Source: Natrinema gelatinilyticum
Lineage (GTDB): Archaea > Halobacteriota > Halobacteria > Halobacteriales > Natrialbaceae
DNA length: 64,000 bases
Direction: 5' to 3'
Assembly (NCBI RefSeq): GCF_024266705.1
Contig: NZ_CP100756.1
Location: 1,240,001 to 1,304,000, forward strand
Shown here: piece after piece, positions 1-7,145 of the stretch
How the letters are laid out: each line of letters starts with the position of its first letter
Numbering within the stretch: the stretch's first letter is position 1
Notes under the pieces: model-generated
The model's database searches: none
What the model saw: the letters and a program-made list of their open reading frames with translations, nothing else
Told to the model about the DNA's origin: nothing
Translations under genes and position numbers: made by a program

Positions 1-445
1 GCGCCTCGTACGTCAGAAGCGTCCGTCGCTCGCCGTACGGCCGAACGGAGAGGCCGATCGCGAGTTTCGCGTACCCCGGATCGTCGAACGCCGCGAACGC
101 CTCGGGATCGACGCGACGCCACTCGATAGCGGGCCGCCAAAATGTCCCGACGGCGCCGAAGACGAACTCCTCCCCCGGATGTTCGGCGAGTCGCGTCCAC
201 TCGTCGGTCCCGGTCACGTCGGCGAATCGGAGCCGCTCGAGCGGCGGGGTCGACGGTTTCCCGTCGAGCAGGCGCGAGCGGATCGCCGGAACGTCCCGCA
301 GTCGGGAAAGCGCACGCACGATCGGTCCGGTGTCGGTCAGGTCGGCCTCGAGCATCGCGTCGTACGTCGTCTCGGGATCGGCCTCGACGATTGCGTGTCG
401 AACCACAGTAACATCGTAGTCGGGCAGGTACCGGTCGATGAGCAT
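1..445 (-). CDS. SRPBCC-like (START/polyketide-cyclase type) protein, 3' end outside window
   Basis: This reading frame is open to the left edge and gives about 148 residues starting MLIDRYLPDYDVTVVRHAIV. A start at 445 is chosen because GGAGTGAT, a good match to the haloarchaeal anti-SD, lies 6 nt upstream. An in-frame ATG at 493 would add 16 residues. The opening strand-helix pattern and the motif EFVFGAVGTFWRPAIEW resemble haloarchaeal SRPBCC-fold proteins, which bind small hydrophobic ligands. The C-terminus lies outside the window, so length and final motifs cannot be checked. The family call is by general resemblance only. Confidence 0.6.
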   Translation of the reverse strand, partial: MLIDRYLPDYDVTVVRHAIVEADPETTYDAMLEADLTDTGPIVRALSRLRDVPAIRSRLLDGKPSTPPLERLRFADVTGTDEWTRLAEHPGEEFVFGAVGTFWRPAIEWRRVDPEAFAAFDDPGYAKLAIGLSVRPYGERRTLLTYEA

Positions 446-586
446 CGACGGATCACTCCCGACCGGAGACCCGGTTGTAAACGGATGTCGCATCAGGTCT
501 CCCGACGTCAGCCGAGGCAAAAGAAAGAACACGCCGCATGTGCCGGTTCGACGGCTCGTTCACGGGAACCGATTCGGGTCTGCTGC

Positions 587-1426
587 TTACTCTCGTGAGT
601 CGAGTTCCTGGTAGATGACGTGGCCGCACGCCTTGCAGTGGGACGCATCTGGATCGTGATACGACAGGCCGCAGTTCGGACAGGTGACGGCGACCTTTCC
701 CCTGTGACTCCACTCGCGGACGATCTTGCTCCCTTGCCACGGGATGACGATGATGCCCGCAAGGATCGCAGCCACCGTGACCCACCGCCCGCCGGTCGTC
801 ACCGGGACGACGTCCCCGAATCCGACGGTCGATAGCGCCACCACGACGTAGTAGAACGCGTCGCCGAACGTGTCGACCGCAGGATTGGCTGCGTGTTCCG
901 CGCTGTAAAACAGTCCTGCGGAGACGAAAAAGAGGGCAATGACCGTCAATAACAGTTTCAGTGCACGCAACGCATTGTCCGAAATCGTCCCGAAAAAGAA
1001 CTCTGCGTCCTGCGTGAAGCGGTAGAACCGAAGGACTCGAACGACCCGGACGACGCGGAGGAATCCCACGCTGGCAACAGTCGCCACTCCCGGCCAGACG
1101 ACCACGAGGAGCGTCGGCAGGATCGCGATCAGATCGACAAGGGAGTAGGCGTTGAGCGCCTCTGCGAGACGGTTTTCGGCGCCGTACAGCCGCAGAATGT
1201 ACTCAAGCAGAAATATCATGGCGATGGCTACCTCGGCGTTCCACAGGACGGTTCTGACGGACGACGAGAGTGGATACGTCTCCGCGACGAAGATGGCGAC
1301 GAAGACGAGATTCAGTCCCAACAACGCGACGTCGATCGCCTTTCCCAGCCACGTGCGGTGGTCCAACAGGTAGAAGCGAACGAGCGCTCGAGTATCGCGA
1401 CTCCGAGTCGACGATTCGGCCGGCAT
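587..1426 (-). CDS. Voltage-gated potassium channel with C-terminal zinc ribbon
   Basis: This is a 279-residue six-TM ion channel. Hydrophobic segments fit S1 (30-50), S2 (60-80), S3 (95-111), S4 (119-136, Arg every third residue at 124, 127, 130, 133, 136), S5 (153-174), the pore helix and S6 (214-230). The selectivity filter is TVGFGD at 200-205, which indicates K+ conduction. The S6 end runs into a cytoplasmic tail with two CxxC pairs (C249/C252 and C264/C267), a rubredoxin-like zinc ribbon in place of the usual RCK/TrkA domain. The tail may sense metal or redox state, but that is inference. It stands alone, transcribed toward the partial SRPBCC gene. Confidence 0.9.
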   Translation of the reverse strand: MPAESSTRSRDTRALVRFYLLDHRTWLGKAIDVALLGLNLVFVAIFVAETYPLSSSVRTVLWNAEVAIAMIFLLEYILRLYGAENRLAEALNAYSLVDLIAILPTLLVVVWPGVATVASVGFLRVVRVVRVLRFYRFTQDAEFFFGTISDNALRALKLLLTVIALFFVSAGLFYSAEHAANPAVDTFGDAFYYVVVALSTVGFGDVVPVTTGGRWVTVAAILAGIIVIPWQGSKIVREWSHRGKVAVTCPNCGLSYHDPDASHCKACGHVIYQELDSRE

Positions 1427-1546
1427 TCGACAGCGACACTTCGGGATCGAAATACGTAGACCCTCGGATCACGCAGAGAGCGATCCGTTCGACGTCGAGC
1501 GAGAGCCTCACGTCCGGGTGTCCACCTCGTCGAGCAACGGACGGAG

Positions 1547-1783
1547 TCAGCTGGCGGAGGCAACACTCGTTCGGCAGTCGGTGACGTCCGTCGCGACGAC
1601 GCGGCCGAACCCGGTGAGTTCGAACGCACTGTCGGTTTCCGTGAACATTCGCTGTTCGACGAGCGAATCGATCGCTCGGTGGATGGTCGACTGGGAGCAC
1701 GACGTTTCCGCCTCGAGGTCGCCCGGCCGTCTTCGGTCCCTCCAGAAGGCGAAATCGGCATCACAGTTACCCCCTCGAGACAC
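1547..1783 (-). pseudogene. Remnant of an HTH transcriptional regulator
   Basis: The 78-residue frame has a recognisable winged-HTH core (RRPGDLEAETSCSQSTIHRA, then a wing ending in FELTGFGRVVA). This resembles the N-terminal part of the intact regulator at 5618-6463. It then stops, with no trace of the roughly 170-residue C-terminal domain typical of that family, and the first helix upstream is poorly preserved. It is best read as a truncated remnant. A functional stand-alone HTH protein cannot be excluded. Confidence 0.5.
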
Positions 1784-1886
1784 GACGGTCGTTCAGTTCG
1801 CGTGCCGACCACGAGAGGAAGAGCAGCGTCCAGAGAGCGATTTCGGAATCGGCCAGGTCAGATGGCGGCTACTGGCACCAGCGGGT

Positions 1887-2126
1887 TCAGCTGCTCAGAT
1901 AGCCGAGCGACTCGAGACGGCTCTCGACTTCGTCTTGGTCGACGGCATCGTAGTTCACGCTCTCGTCATCCGAAACCGCGGCCAGTACTTCCTCGACGAC
2001 GAACTCGATGTAGGCGCTCGCGTCCTCGAAATCGGTGTACGCGAGACGCTGTTCGACATCGTCGACGAGGCTGGACGGGAGTTCGACGGTGGCGATGTCT
2101 TCTGTCGTGACATCGGAGTATGACAT
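1887..2126 (-). CDS. Small ribbon-helix-helix-like protein divergent from sulfatase
   Basis: This 79-residue acidic protein begins with a short strand and two helices (ATVELPSSLVDDVEQRL, then DASAYIEFVVEEVLA), a pattern seen in RHH/CopG-like proteins. It ends with a charged helix and LESLGYLSS. The start at 2126 is supported by GGAGGT about 10 nt upstream, with a TTTTTA box further up. It is divergent from the sulfatase gene, and similar small proteins accompany haloarchaeal sulfatases (general knowledge). It may regulate or bind its neighbour; DNA binding is inferred only. Confidence 0.6.
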   Translation of the reverse strand: MSYSDVTTEDIATVELPSSLVDDVEQRLAYTDFEDASAYIEFVVEEVLAAVSDDESVNYDAVDQDEVESRLESLGYLSS

Positions 2127-2245
2127 AGGGGACTGAACCTCCTACTAGCGTAAAAAGGTCGTTATCGTTTACTCGATTCACGTACGCAGCAGCCGTGTTT
2201 ACCATCTGAATAATAACGCCCGCTCTCGGACTCCGTATCGGCCGT

Positions 2246-3493
2246 ATGCCTGACGGCAAGAGCGTGGTCCTCGTTACGATCGACAGTTTCCGTACTGACT
2301 ACTGCGGCGTTGCTGCGGGTGAAGGCGACACGATGCCCACGCTCGCGTCCTACGCGGAAGACGGACTGGTGTTCGAAAACGCGATTGCACCGGGTGCCGC
2401 GACGTTCGATTCGGCGACGTCCTTTCTGACTGGAATGAACCCCGTCGAACGACCGGGCGCGGACGGCGGGAGTCGCGAGGAAATAAAAACGCACGTCCGG
2501 GAACACATGACCGCCCGACGGAGCATCGCCGAGGAATTCTCCGAGCGGGGATACGACACGGCTGCGTTCACCGCGAACCCCTGGACCTCGCGGTACTTCG
2601 GGTTCGACGCAGGGTTCGACCATTTCGAGGACTTCATGGAGGAAGACGCCTCGAGTGGCCTCCTCGAAGGGGGTGAACAGAAGAGTACTGTCGGGAAGCT
2701 AATGATGAACGCCGTCAACTGGTGGCAAGGCCAGGACATGTTCATGTCCTGGGAAGCACTCGCGGACGAAATTACCGAGTGGACGGCCGACGCCGACGAG
2801 CCGTACTTCCTGTGGGTCTTTCTCGTCGACAGTCACTTGCCCTACCTCCCACCGCCTAAGTACCGGACACAGTCACGGCTGAAAACCTATCCCGCGAATA
2901 TGGGGCTGTTTCTGGGCCGGGACCTCCCGTTCGAATCCGCTCTCCACGACGTGTTGACGACGGCCTACGAGAACACCCTGAAGTACACGGACGAGTTCCT
3001 CAGCTCTCTCACCGACGAAGTCGGTGATGACCCGCTGTTCGTCGTCCACGGAGATCACGGCGAGGCCTTCGGCGAACACGGCATGTACGGCCACGGACGG
3101 CAACTGTACGACCCTATCGTAAACGTCCCGCTCGTCGTCTGCAACGGGCCGTCGGGACGCATCGAGGAACCATTCTCCCTCCGCCGACTGCCGGCTCTGT
3201 TGTCCGGCCTCGCACGCGGTGACGAGACGATCCCAGATCGGCTCACCGAGCCTTACGTGTTCTCCTCGACTCGCATGCCGAACGTCTCCGTCCGCGGGAA
3301 AGACTGGAAATACATCTGGTCGCCGGACAAGCGCGAACTGTACGACCTCACCGACGGTGAGGACACCGAACTCGACCACGAGGACCTCCGTGCGGCCGGA
3401 CAGGACCTCGTCGAGTTCTGGCAGACGTCCCAGTCCGAGAAGGAACGGGTCATCGCCGCTGCGGCCGATCTCGCCGAGAGCGGTCGAGTGTAG
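2246..3493 (+). CDS. Sulfatase / alkaline-phosphatase-superfamily hydrolase
   Basis: The 415 residues begin with the metal-binding strand VVLVTIDSFRTDYCG and contain the second metal site HGDHGEAFGEHGMYGHG, followed by a conserved LYDPIVNVPLVV segment. The superfamily uses two acidic/histidine-bound metals to hydrolyse sulfate or phosphate esters. The canonical sulfatase CxPxR motif is absent. The equivalent stretch is APGAATFDSATSFLTG, so a Thr or Ser would be the nucleophile, as in phosphodiesterase-like members. No signal peptide is visible, so a cytoplasmic role is likely. An AT-rich box, GAATAATAA, lies about 31-38 bp before the ATG. Confidence 0.85.
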   Translation: MPDGKSVVLVTIDSFRTDYCGVAAGEGDTMPTLASYAEDGLVFENAIAPGAATFDSATSFLTGMNPVERPGADGGSREEIKTHVREHMTARRSIAEEFSERGYDTAAFTANPWTSRYFGFDAGFDHFEDFMEEDASSGLLEGGEQKSTVGKLMMNAVNWWQGQDMFMSWEALADEITEWTADADEPYFLWVFLVDSHLPYLPPPKYRTQSRLKTYPANMGLFLGRDLPFESALHDVLTTAYENTLKYTDEFLSSLTDEVGDDPLFVVHGDHGEAFGEHGMYGHGRQLYDPIVNVPLVVCNGPSGRIEEPFSLRRLPALLSGLARGDETIPDRLTEPYVFSSTRMPNVSVRGKDWKYIWSPDKRELYDLTDGEDTELDHEDLRAAGQDLVEFWQTSQSEKERVIAAAADLAESGRV

Positions 3494-3621
3494 CCGCTCG
3501 ACCCATCAGCCTCGATCGGAGCCGTATCCGACGCGGACGCGAGCGGCTCCAAAGCGGACTCGAGCGATACGTGCTCGGGTACCGGTCTCTCGTGGGATCG
3601 AAGACGCGGGACCAATCACTC

Positions 3622-3946
3622 ATGTCCGACCACCGCCGGTCGAAGAAAACCGATGAACCGGTCGAAATCTTTCTCGACCTGAATCTGCCAGGTCTTTCTC
3701 GACCTGAATCTGCCAGGCATCGACAGGTGCGAGGTGCTCGAAACGATCAGAGCCGATCCGAATATTCGCCGATTTCCGGTGATCATATTCACGGGTTCCG
3801 ACGCCTGCGAGGACATCGAACGGTGTTACGCCGCGCGCGCCAACGCCTACCTGGCGAAGCCGGACGCCCCCGAGAGATTTCGGGGACTCGTCGAGACGGT
3901 CGAGCGATTCTGGCACGAGCAGGTGCAATTGCCGCCGCGCTCGTAA
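3622..3946 (+). pseudogene. Broken response-regulator receiver-domain gene
   Basis: The sequence starts MSDHRRSKKTDEPVEI, like stand-alone haloarchaeal receiver proteins. It then jumps directly to FLDLNLPG, so the part between beta-1 and the phospho-Asp loop (about 50 codons) is missing. A perfect 25-bp tandem duplication (3668-3692 and 3693-3717) follows and shifts the frame. From 3692 a second frame continues IDRCEVLETIRADPN, VIIFTGS and the conserved Lys of AYLAKPDAPE to the stop. The acidic pocket is lost and the frame is broken, so no working receiver can be made. Confidence 0.8.
3668..3717. repeat. Perfect 25-bp tandem duplication
   Basis: Two adjacent identical 25-bp copies begin TCTTTCTCGACCTG and end CTGCCAGG. 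They cover the codons of FLDLNLPG in the receiver pseudogene. Because 25 is not a multiple of three, the duplication itself causes the frameshift. The perfect identity suggests it is recent. Confidence 0.95.
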
Positions 3947-4137
3947 GTCCCCGCGGCCGCCGCGACTGTCACGAGACGCCCCGTCCTTCGTCAGCCCGGA
4001 ATCGGTAGCGACATCGTATCGAGCGCGACGCGGTGCGCGGATGAGTGTCGCGTCCCCCGAGCGCACGGTACTTGCCACCCCAGGCCTCGTCGGTCGTCAC
4101 TCGAGGTCGACACCCCCGGTCAGAGACTCCGTCCGCG

Positions 4138-4293
4138 TTACTCGTCGGCCGCGTCCGTCGTCTGCGGGGAGGGCAGCTGACAGCCACAGGGCCAGGCGAA
4201 CCGGCCGAGGTCTCTCGAGTCGAAGCGGAACGCGATGGCGATGGCCCGGCCGCAGCCGGGGCAGGGACCGAGTAGTGACTCGTCGGTGGTCAT
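4138..4293 (-). CDS. 51-residue CPxCG-type zinc-finger micro-protein
   Basis: The frame MTTDESLLGPCPGCGRAIAI contains CPGCG, then WPCGCQLPS and an acidic tail. Two Cys pairs in about 50 residues match the CPxCG-related small zinc-finger proteins common in haloarchaea. Their known roles are mostly regulatory or protein-protein binding, and nothing specific can be assigned here. There is no clear Shine-Dalgarno sequence. The gene stands alone between the receiver pseudogene and the stem-loop region. Confidence 0.65.
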   Translation of the reverse strand: MTTDESLLGPCPGCGRAIAIAFRFDSRDLGRFAWPCGCQLPSPQTTDAADE

Positions 4294-4432
4294 CGGTACT
4301 GCTGGTAGCCGGAGCGTCGGTGTGCTGACGGTGGGACGCGACCGTGATGTGACGGTGGTTCGCGGCCGTGCAGTCGCTCAAGCGACGTGCCACAGGTAAA
4401 GCTAATCGGGTACGAACGCTGTGCGTGGCGTG

Positions 4433-4557
4433 CGAGACTTTTATGTCTCGGAAGGCAGTATGGAATCATGCTTGCAAAGCGTGGTCGCTTTGGAAGCGCA
4501 CTCGGGTGTTACAGCACCCGGGTCTTTCGTGCGGACCCCGTGGAGCGTTGCTTCCAC
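4433..4557 (+). other. Cluster of four stem-loops in gene-free DNA (possible structured RNA)
   Basis: Four hairpins follow each other. CGAGAC/GTCTCG (4433-4450) has a 6-nt loop. GCTTGCAAAGC/GCTTTGGAAGC (4470-4497) has a 6-nt loop and one mismatch. CTCGGGTG/CACCCGGG (4501-4522) includes one G-T pair. GTGGA/TCCAC lies at 4540-4557. No convincing gene overlaps them, and AT-rich DNA follows from about 4565. The strand is a guess because DNA hairpins are symmetric. Confidence 0.4.
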
Positions 4558-4746
4558 TTCGTGAGTCAACGATATCGTACTTATAATTATTGGAATTGCT
4601 TGTGAGATATATTGACTGGGTCAGCAGTTACGGCGACGGATCATCGGCAGAACAGGCTCATAGCACCGATGTGGACAGTATTGTCTGAGCAGGAGGCGAC
4701 CCGATTGTCGTTGTTGGGGATGGTCGCACGTTAGACAGAGGTCTGG

Positions 4747-4796
4747 TACGATTTTATCGTAGATTGCCAGAATATTCACACCGTGAATATCTTCAC
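4747..4796. promoter_or_regulatory. Three close or overlapping dyads upstream of the cupin operon
   Basis: Three perfect dyads lie in 50 bp: TACGAT-TTT-ATCGTA (4747-4761), ATATTCAC-ACC-GTGAATAT (4772-4790) and the overlapping GTGAA-TATC-TTCAC (4783-4796). The TTTTATC stretch in the first could be the TATA element. The operon's first start codon is at 4850. The arrangement looks like operators for one or two dimeric repressors. Confidence 0.5.
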
Positions 4797-4849
4797 TAGA
4801 TAACTACACGTTCCATCGTGCCGTCCGTTACGGTACTGGGAGGAAGACT

Positions 4850-4957
4850 ATGCAGACGACTCGCTCAACGCGCGGTATCCGACCCGCGGCTTCTCCGTTC
4901 CGGGCCTCGAGGCCCGAGTTCGGGAGACGAGTCGACCTCTCAGAAACGGGTGACTGA
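4850..4957 (+). CDS. Short 35-residue ORF leading the cupin operon
   Basis: The frame starts MQTTRSTRGIRPAASPF and ends ETGD, with its stop 1 nt before the cupin ATG. A strong GGGAGGA Shine-Dalgarno sequence sits 5-6 nt upstream, which is the main reason to list it. The product is basic and Arg-rich, unlike typical haloarchaeal proteins, so it may serve for translational coupling and not as a functional protein. It lies downstream of the dyad cluster. Confidence 0.4.
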   Translation: MQTTRSTRGIRPAASPFRASRPEFGRRVDLSETGD

Positions 4958-4958
4958 A

Positions 4959-5351
4959 ATGAGACAAGACAAACGAGACGTGACGGTCAAGATCGACACG
5001 CCAGACGCCGTGGCCCGCCAGGAAATGGGCTTCGGGGATGCGAGTCCGTACGGAGAACTCAGCGGAGAATACTTCACGCTGACCGCCGGAACGGATATTT
5101 CGGCGCTCCTGCGGGGGCTCGAAGACGACCTCTGCCAGTGCCCTCACTGGGGGTACGTCCTGGACGGAACGCTCACCGCCAGTTACGCCGATGGAAGCGA
5201 GGAGGTGACGCGAACGGGCGAGCTGTTCTACTGGCCGCCGGGCCACACGGTTCGAGCGAACGACGATTCGGAGATCGTCATGTTCAGCCCGCAAGACGAA
5301 CACGCGGCCGTGATCGATCATATGCTGCGGAAAATGGATGAGAGCGCATAA
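4959..5351 (+). CDS. Cupin-fold small protein
   Basis: The 130-residue protein contains a single cupin-like barrel with HWGYVLDGTLTASYADG and FYWPPGHTVRANDDSEIVMFSP, which match the two conserved cupin strands. A CQCPH segment precedes the first. The ligand may be a metal or a small molecule; catalytic activity is not evident. The ATG at 4959 is chosen because GGTGA lies 5 nt upstream. A longer frame from 4818 has no such support. The gene ends in TAATG overlap with the zinc-finger gene, so the two are co-translated. Confidence 0.75.
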   Translation: MRQDKRDVTVKIDTPDAVARQEMGFGDASPYGELSGEYFTLTAGTDISALLRGLEDDLCQCPHWGYVLDGTLTASYADGSEEVTRTGELFYWPPGHTVRANDDSEIVMFSPQDEHAAVIDHMLRKMDESA

Positions 5352-5545
5352 TGGGGTCCGAGTCAGCGCGGCCAAATCAGACGCTGGTCACGGAGGTCGC
5401 CTGTCCGCGGTGCGACAGCCGGGTCGAGGTTTCGATGCCGGACCGCGATGCCGAGCCGACGGTGAGCCCGACCGTCGCGGCCTTCGGAGACCACACCGTC
5501 GTCCACTGTCCGGCCGAGCACAAGTTCTGGGTGTACTTCTGCTGA
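5351..5545 (+). CDS. 64-residue zinc-finger protein
   Basis: CPRC (residues 18-21) and a C-terminal HCPAEHKFWVYFC give enough Cys/His ligands for one zinc site. The start overlaps the cupin stop codon by one base (TAATG), so the gene belongs to the same operon. The function is unknown. Such small zinc proteins usually act as adaptors or regulators, so partnership with the cupin is a reasonable inference. Confidence 0.7.
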   Translation: MGSESARPNQTLVTEVACPRCDSRVEVSMPDRDAEPTVSPTVAAFGDHTVVHCPAEHKFWVYFC

Positions 5546-5585
5546 GGACAGACGGCCCTCGCACCTGTTTTCGTGATTCGTGCGA

Positions 5586-5595
5586 ACAATATTGT
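5586..5595. promoter_or_regulatory. Perfect palindrome ACAATATTGT upstream of HTH regulator
   Basis: A 10-bp perfect palindrome sits 23-32 bp before the preferred ATG at 5618, in TATA position. It could be both promoter element and autoregulatory operator of the downstream HTH gene. Confidence 0.35.
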
Positions 5596-5617
5596 ACCCA
5601 CAATGCGATCCATTAGC

Positions 5618-6463
5618 ATGGACCCCGCAATCCAGGACATCGAGTTTCTGGCGCGGTCGGAACACCGCATCGCCGCACTCGAGGCGCTGTTCGAACAGCG
5701 ACGGGATCGACGCGAGCTCCGCGCCGTCACGGAGGCGTCCGATCCCACAATCGGCCGCATCGTCCGCGATTTCGAGGACCGGTCCTGGATCGTCCGTGAC
5801 GGCCCGTACTACGAGCTCACACCGCTTGGCGCGTTCGTGACCGAGCGGTTCCTGAAGTTGCGCGAGGGAATGCGAACGGGGAACACGCTTCGAGAGGTCT
5901 GGCACTGGCTGCCCCGAGAGATGGAGGGCTTCGCCGTCGAACATTTCGAGGACGCCGTCGTCGCATACCCCGGTCCGAACTATCCCTACGAACCCGTCGA
6001 TCGGGTCACCTACTTGCTCGAGTCGACCGATACCATCCGGGGACTCGGGACTACGATCTACAAGTCCGGCAATCTCGAGGTGTTCTGCCGACGCGTCCTC
6101 GAGGGAATGGCGATGGAGTACATCTATTCGCTCCCGGTCCTCCGGGCGATCGTGAACTGGGACTCCGATCTCATCTCGCGGGCGTTCGAGTGCGACAACT
6201 GCACCGTCTTCCTGCACGATTCCCTGCCGGACGACAACCGGTGCGGTCTCAACATCATGGACGATCGTATCGGCATCTGCGGCCACGACCCCGACTCCGC
6301 ACAGCTCGAGGCCGTGATCGACACGGCCTCCCCCGAGGCCCGTGACTGGGCAGAAGCCGTCTACGAACAGTGTCGGAGGGACGCGCGTCCGTTCGATCCC
6401 GAGGAGTTGGTCGCTGCTGGAGAGGAAACTGGGGAAGCGTTGCTCCACGTCGAGCCACGGTAA
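5618..6463 (+). CDS. HTH transcriptional regulator with C-terminal FilR1-like (DUF1724) domain
   Basis: The 281-residue protein has an N-terminal winged HTH (about 8-75: LARSEHRIAALEALFEQRR, then SDPTIGRIVRDFEDRSWIVRDG and YYELTPLGAFV). A roughly 180-residue alpha/beta domain with VFLHDSLPDDNRCGLNIMDD and GICGHDP follows, as in archaeal FilR1-type regulators. MDPAIQDIEFL is taken as the N-terminus. In-frame ATGs at 5573 and 5603 would give longer forms, but the palindrome and spacing favour 5618. It follows the cupin/zinc-finger operon and may control it. The effector is unknown. Confidence 0.8.
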   Translation: MDPAIQDIEFLARSEHRIAALEALFEQRRDRRELRAVTEASDPTIGRIVRDFEDRSWIVRDGPYYELTPLGAFVTERFLKLREGMRTGNTLREVWHWLPREMEGFAVEHFEDAVVAYPGPNYPYEPVDRVTYLLESTDTIRGLGTTIYKSGNLEVFCRRVLEGMAMEYIYSLPVLRAIVNWDSDLISRAFECDNCTVFLHDSLPDDNRCGLNIMDDRIGICGHDPDSAQLEAVIDTASPEARDWAEAVYEQCRRDARPFDPEELVAAGEETGEALLHVEPR

Positions 6464-6539
6464 CGACGGCCGATGCAGTCGCTCGCCAATGGTGTGTGAA
6501 GACGGACGTGAGCCACCATCGAGTTTGATGAAAATGGAG

Positions 6540-6855
6540 TGCTCGTGTGAGTGACGCGGCCTCTCGCGCGGCGAGGTCGTCCGTCAGAAGAACTACCTTG
6601 CGTTCTTTTGTGACCGCTAACGCGGCGCGTTCTCCTGCGTCCAACTACTTCGGACTCGATTCTATTCTCGTCCGCTTCGACGAGCTCGTACGAGAGGCCA
6701 GGAAAACCGTCCAAAACACCACCTCTCTCGATTTCGTCGTAGACGGCTTCCGAAATTAGGAGCGTATTAAACGCCGACAGTAGTTCGAGTGAATCGATTT
6801 TGCCGAGGTGAATGAGCGGGAGCGGCCCTGCGTCCGAAACAGTCACAAGCGTCAC
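6540..6855 (-). pseudogene. Decayed PIN-domain toxin (DUF3368-like)
   Basis: A GTG at 6855 overlaps the upstream frame's stop as GTGA. The product reads VTLVTVSDAGPLPLIHLGKI, then LLSAFNTLLISEAVYDEI, typical of PIN/DUF3368 toxins that cleave RNA with clustered acidic residues. A two-residue PL duplication follows SDAG. Near 6644 the frame shifts, and the other frame continues LDAGERAALAVTKERKVVLL TDDLAAREAAS before homology ends. About 50 C-terminal residues are missing. The gene has therefore lost function by at least one frameshift and a truncation. Confidence 0.7.
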
Positions 6856-7042
6856 GCGTTCAGGCCCCAGTCGACGTCTACCTCGACAACCTCGCTCCCA
6901 TTCTGCGCGCTCGACTGTCGTCCGACCAACCCGTTCGATTGCATCCTCGCGGTCGAGTTCGCTATCGAGATACTGTGCGAGTAGGAGGTCCAGTCGGTCG
7001 ACCGACTCCACGTATTTCGAACGCGCGTTCGAACAGTCCTAA
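6852..7042 (-). pseudogene. Decayed antitoxin partner of the PIN toxin
   Basis: Fragments in two frames are recognisable: SVDRLDLLLAQYLDSELDRE and DAIERVGRTTVERAEWERG in one, then VVEVDVDWGLNA in another ending at 6852. Together they resemble small UPF0175-type antitoxins, with a helix pair and a C-terminal tail ending just before the toxin start. The family call is tentative. At least one frameshift separates the parts. Confidence 0.5.
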
Positions 7043-7145
7043 TGTCATCGCCGTAGCGAGCGAACCGGTCTTCAAAGAGGTCACCTCTGGCGATCACGTC
7101 GGCCGGACGCAACGTTTTGGGGCGCCACGTCCTACGAGACAGCAG

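Noticed and set aside
142..598. Plus-strand frames of 89 and 139 codons at the left edge
   Set aside because: They are antisense to the SRPBCC-like gene, Arg-rich, and show no protein pattern; the minus frame with a Shine-Dalgarno sequence explains the region better.
4387..4605. 72-codon plus frame ending RTYNYWNCL
   Set aside because: It covers the stem-loop cluster, has no haloarchaeal codon pattern or homology I recognise, and its composition (basic, Cys-rich) is unlike neighbours.
7043..7145. Possible separate gene between toxin remnant and voltage sensor
   Set aside because: Only about 100 bp with no start-stop frame of interest; more likely promoter DNA of the voltage-sensor gene and the antitoxin remnant's old 5' end.
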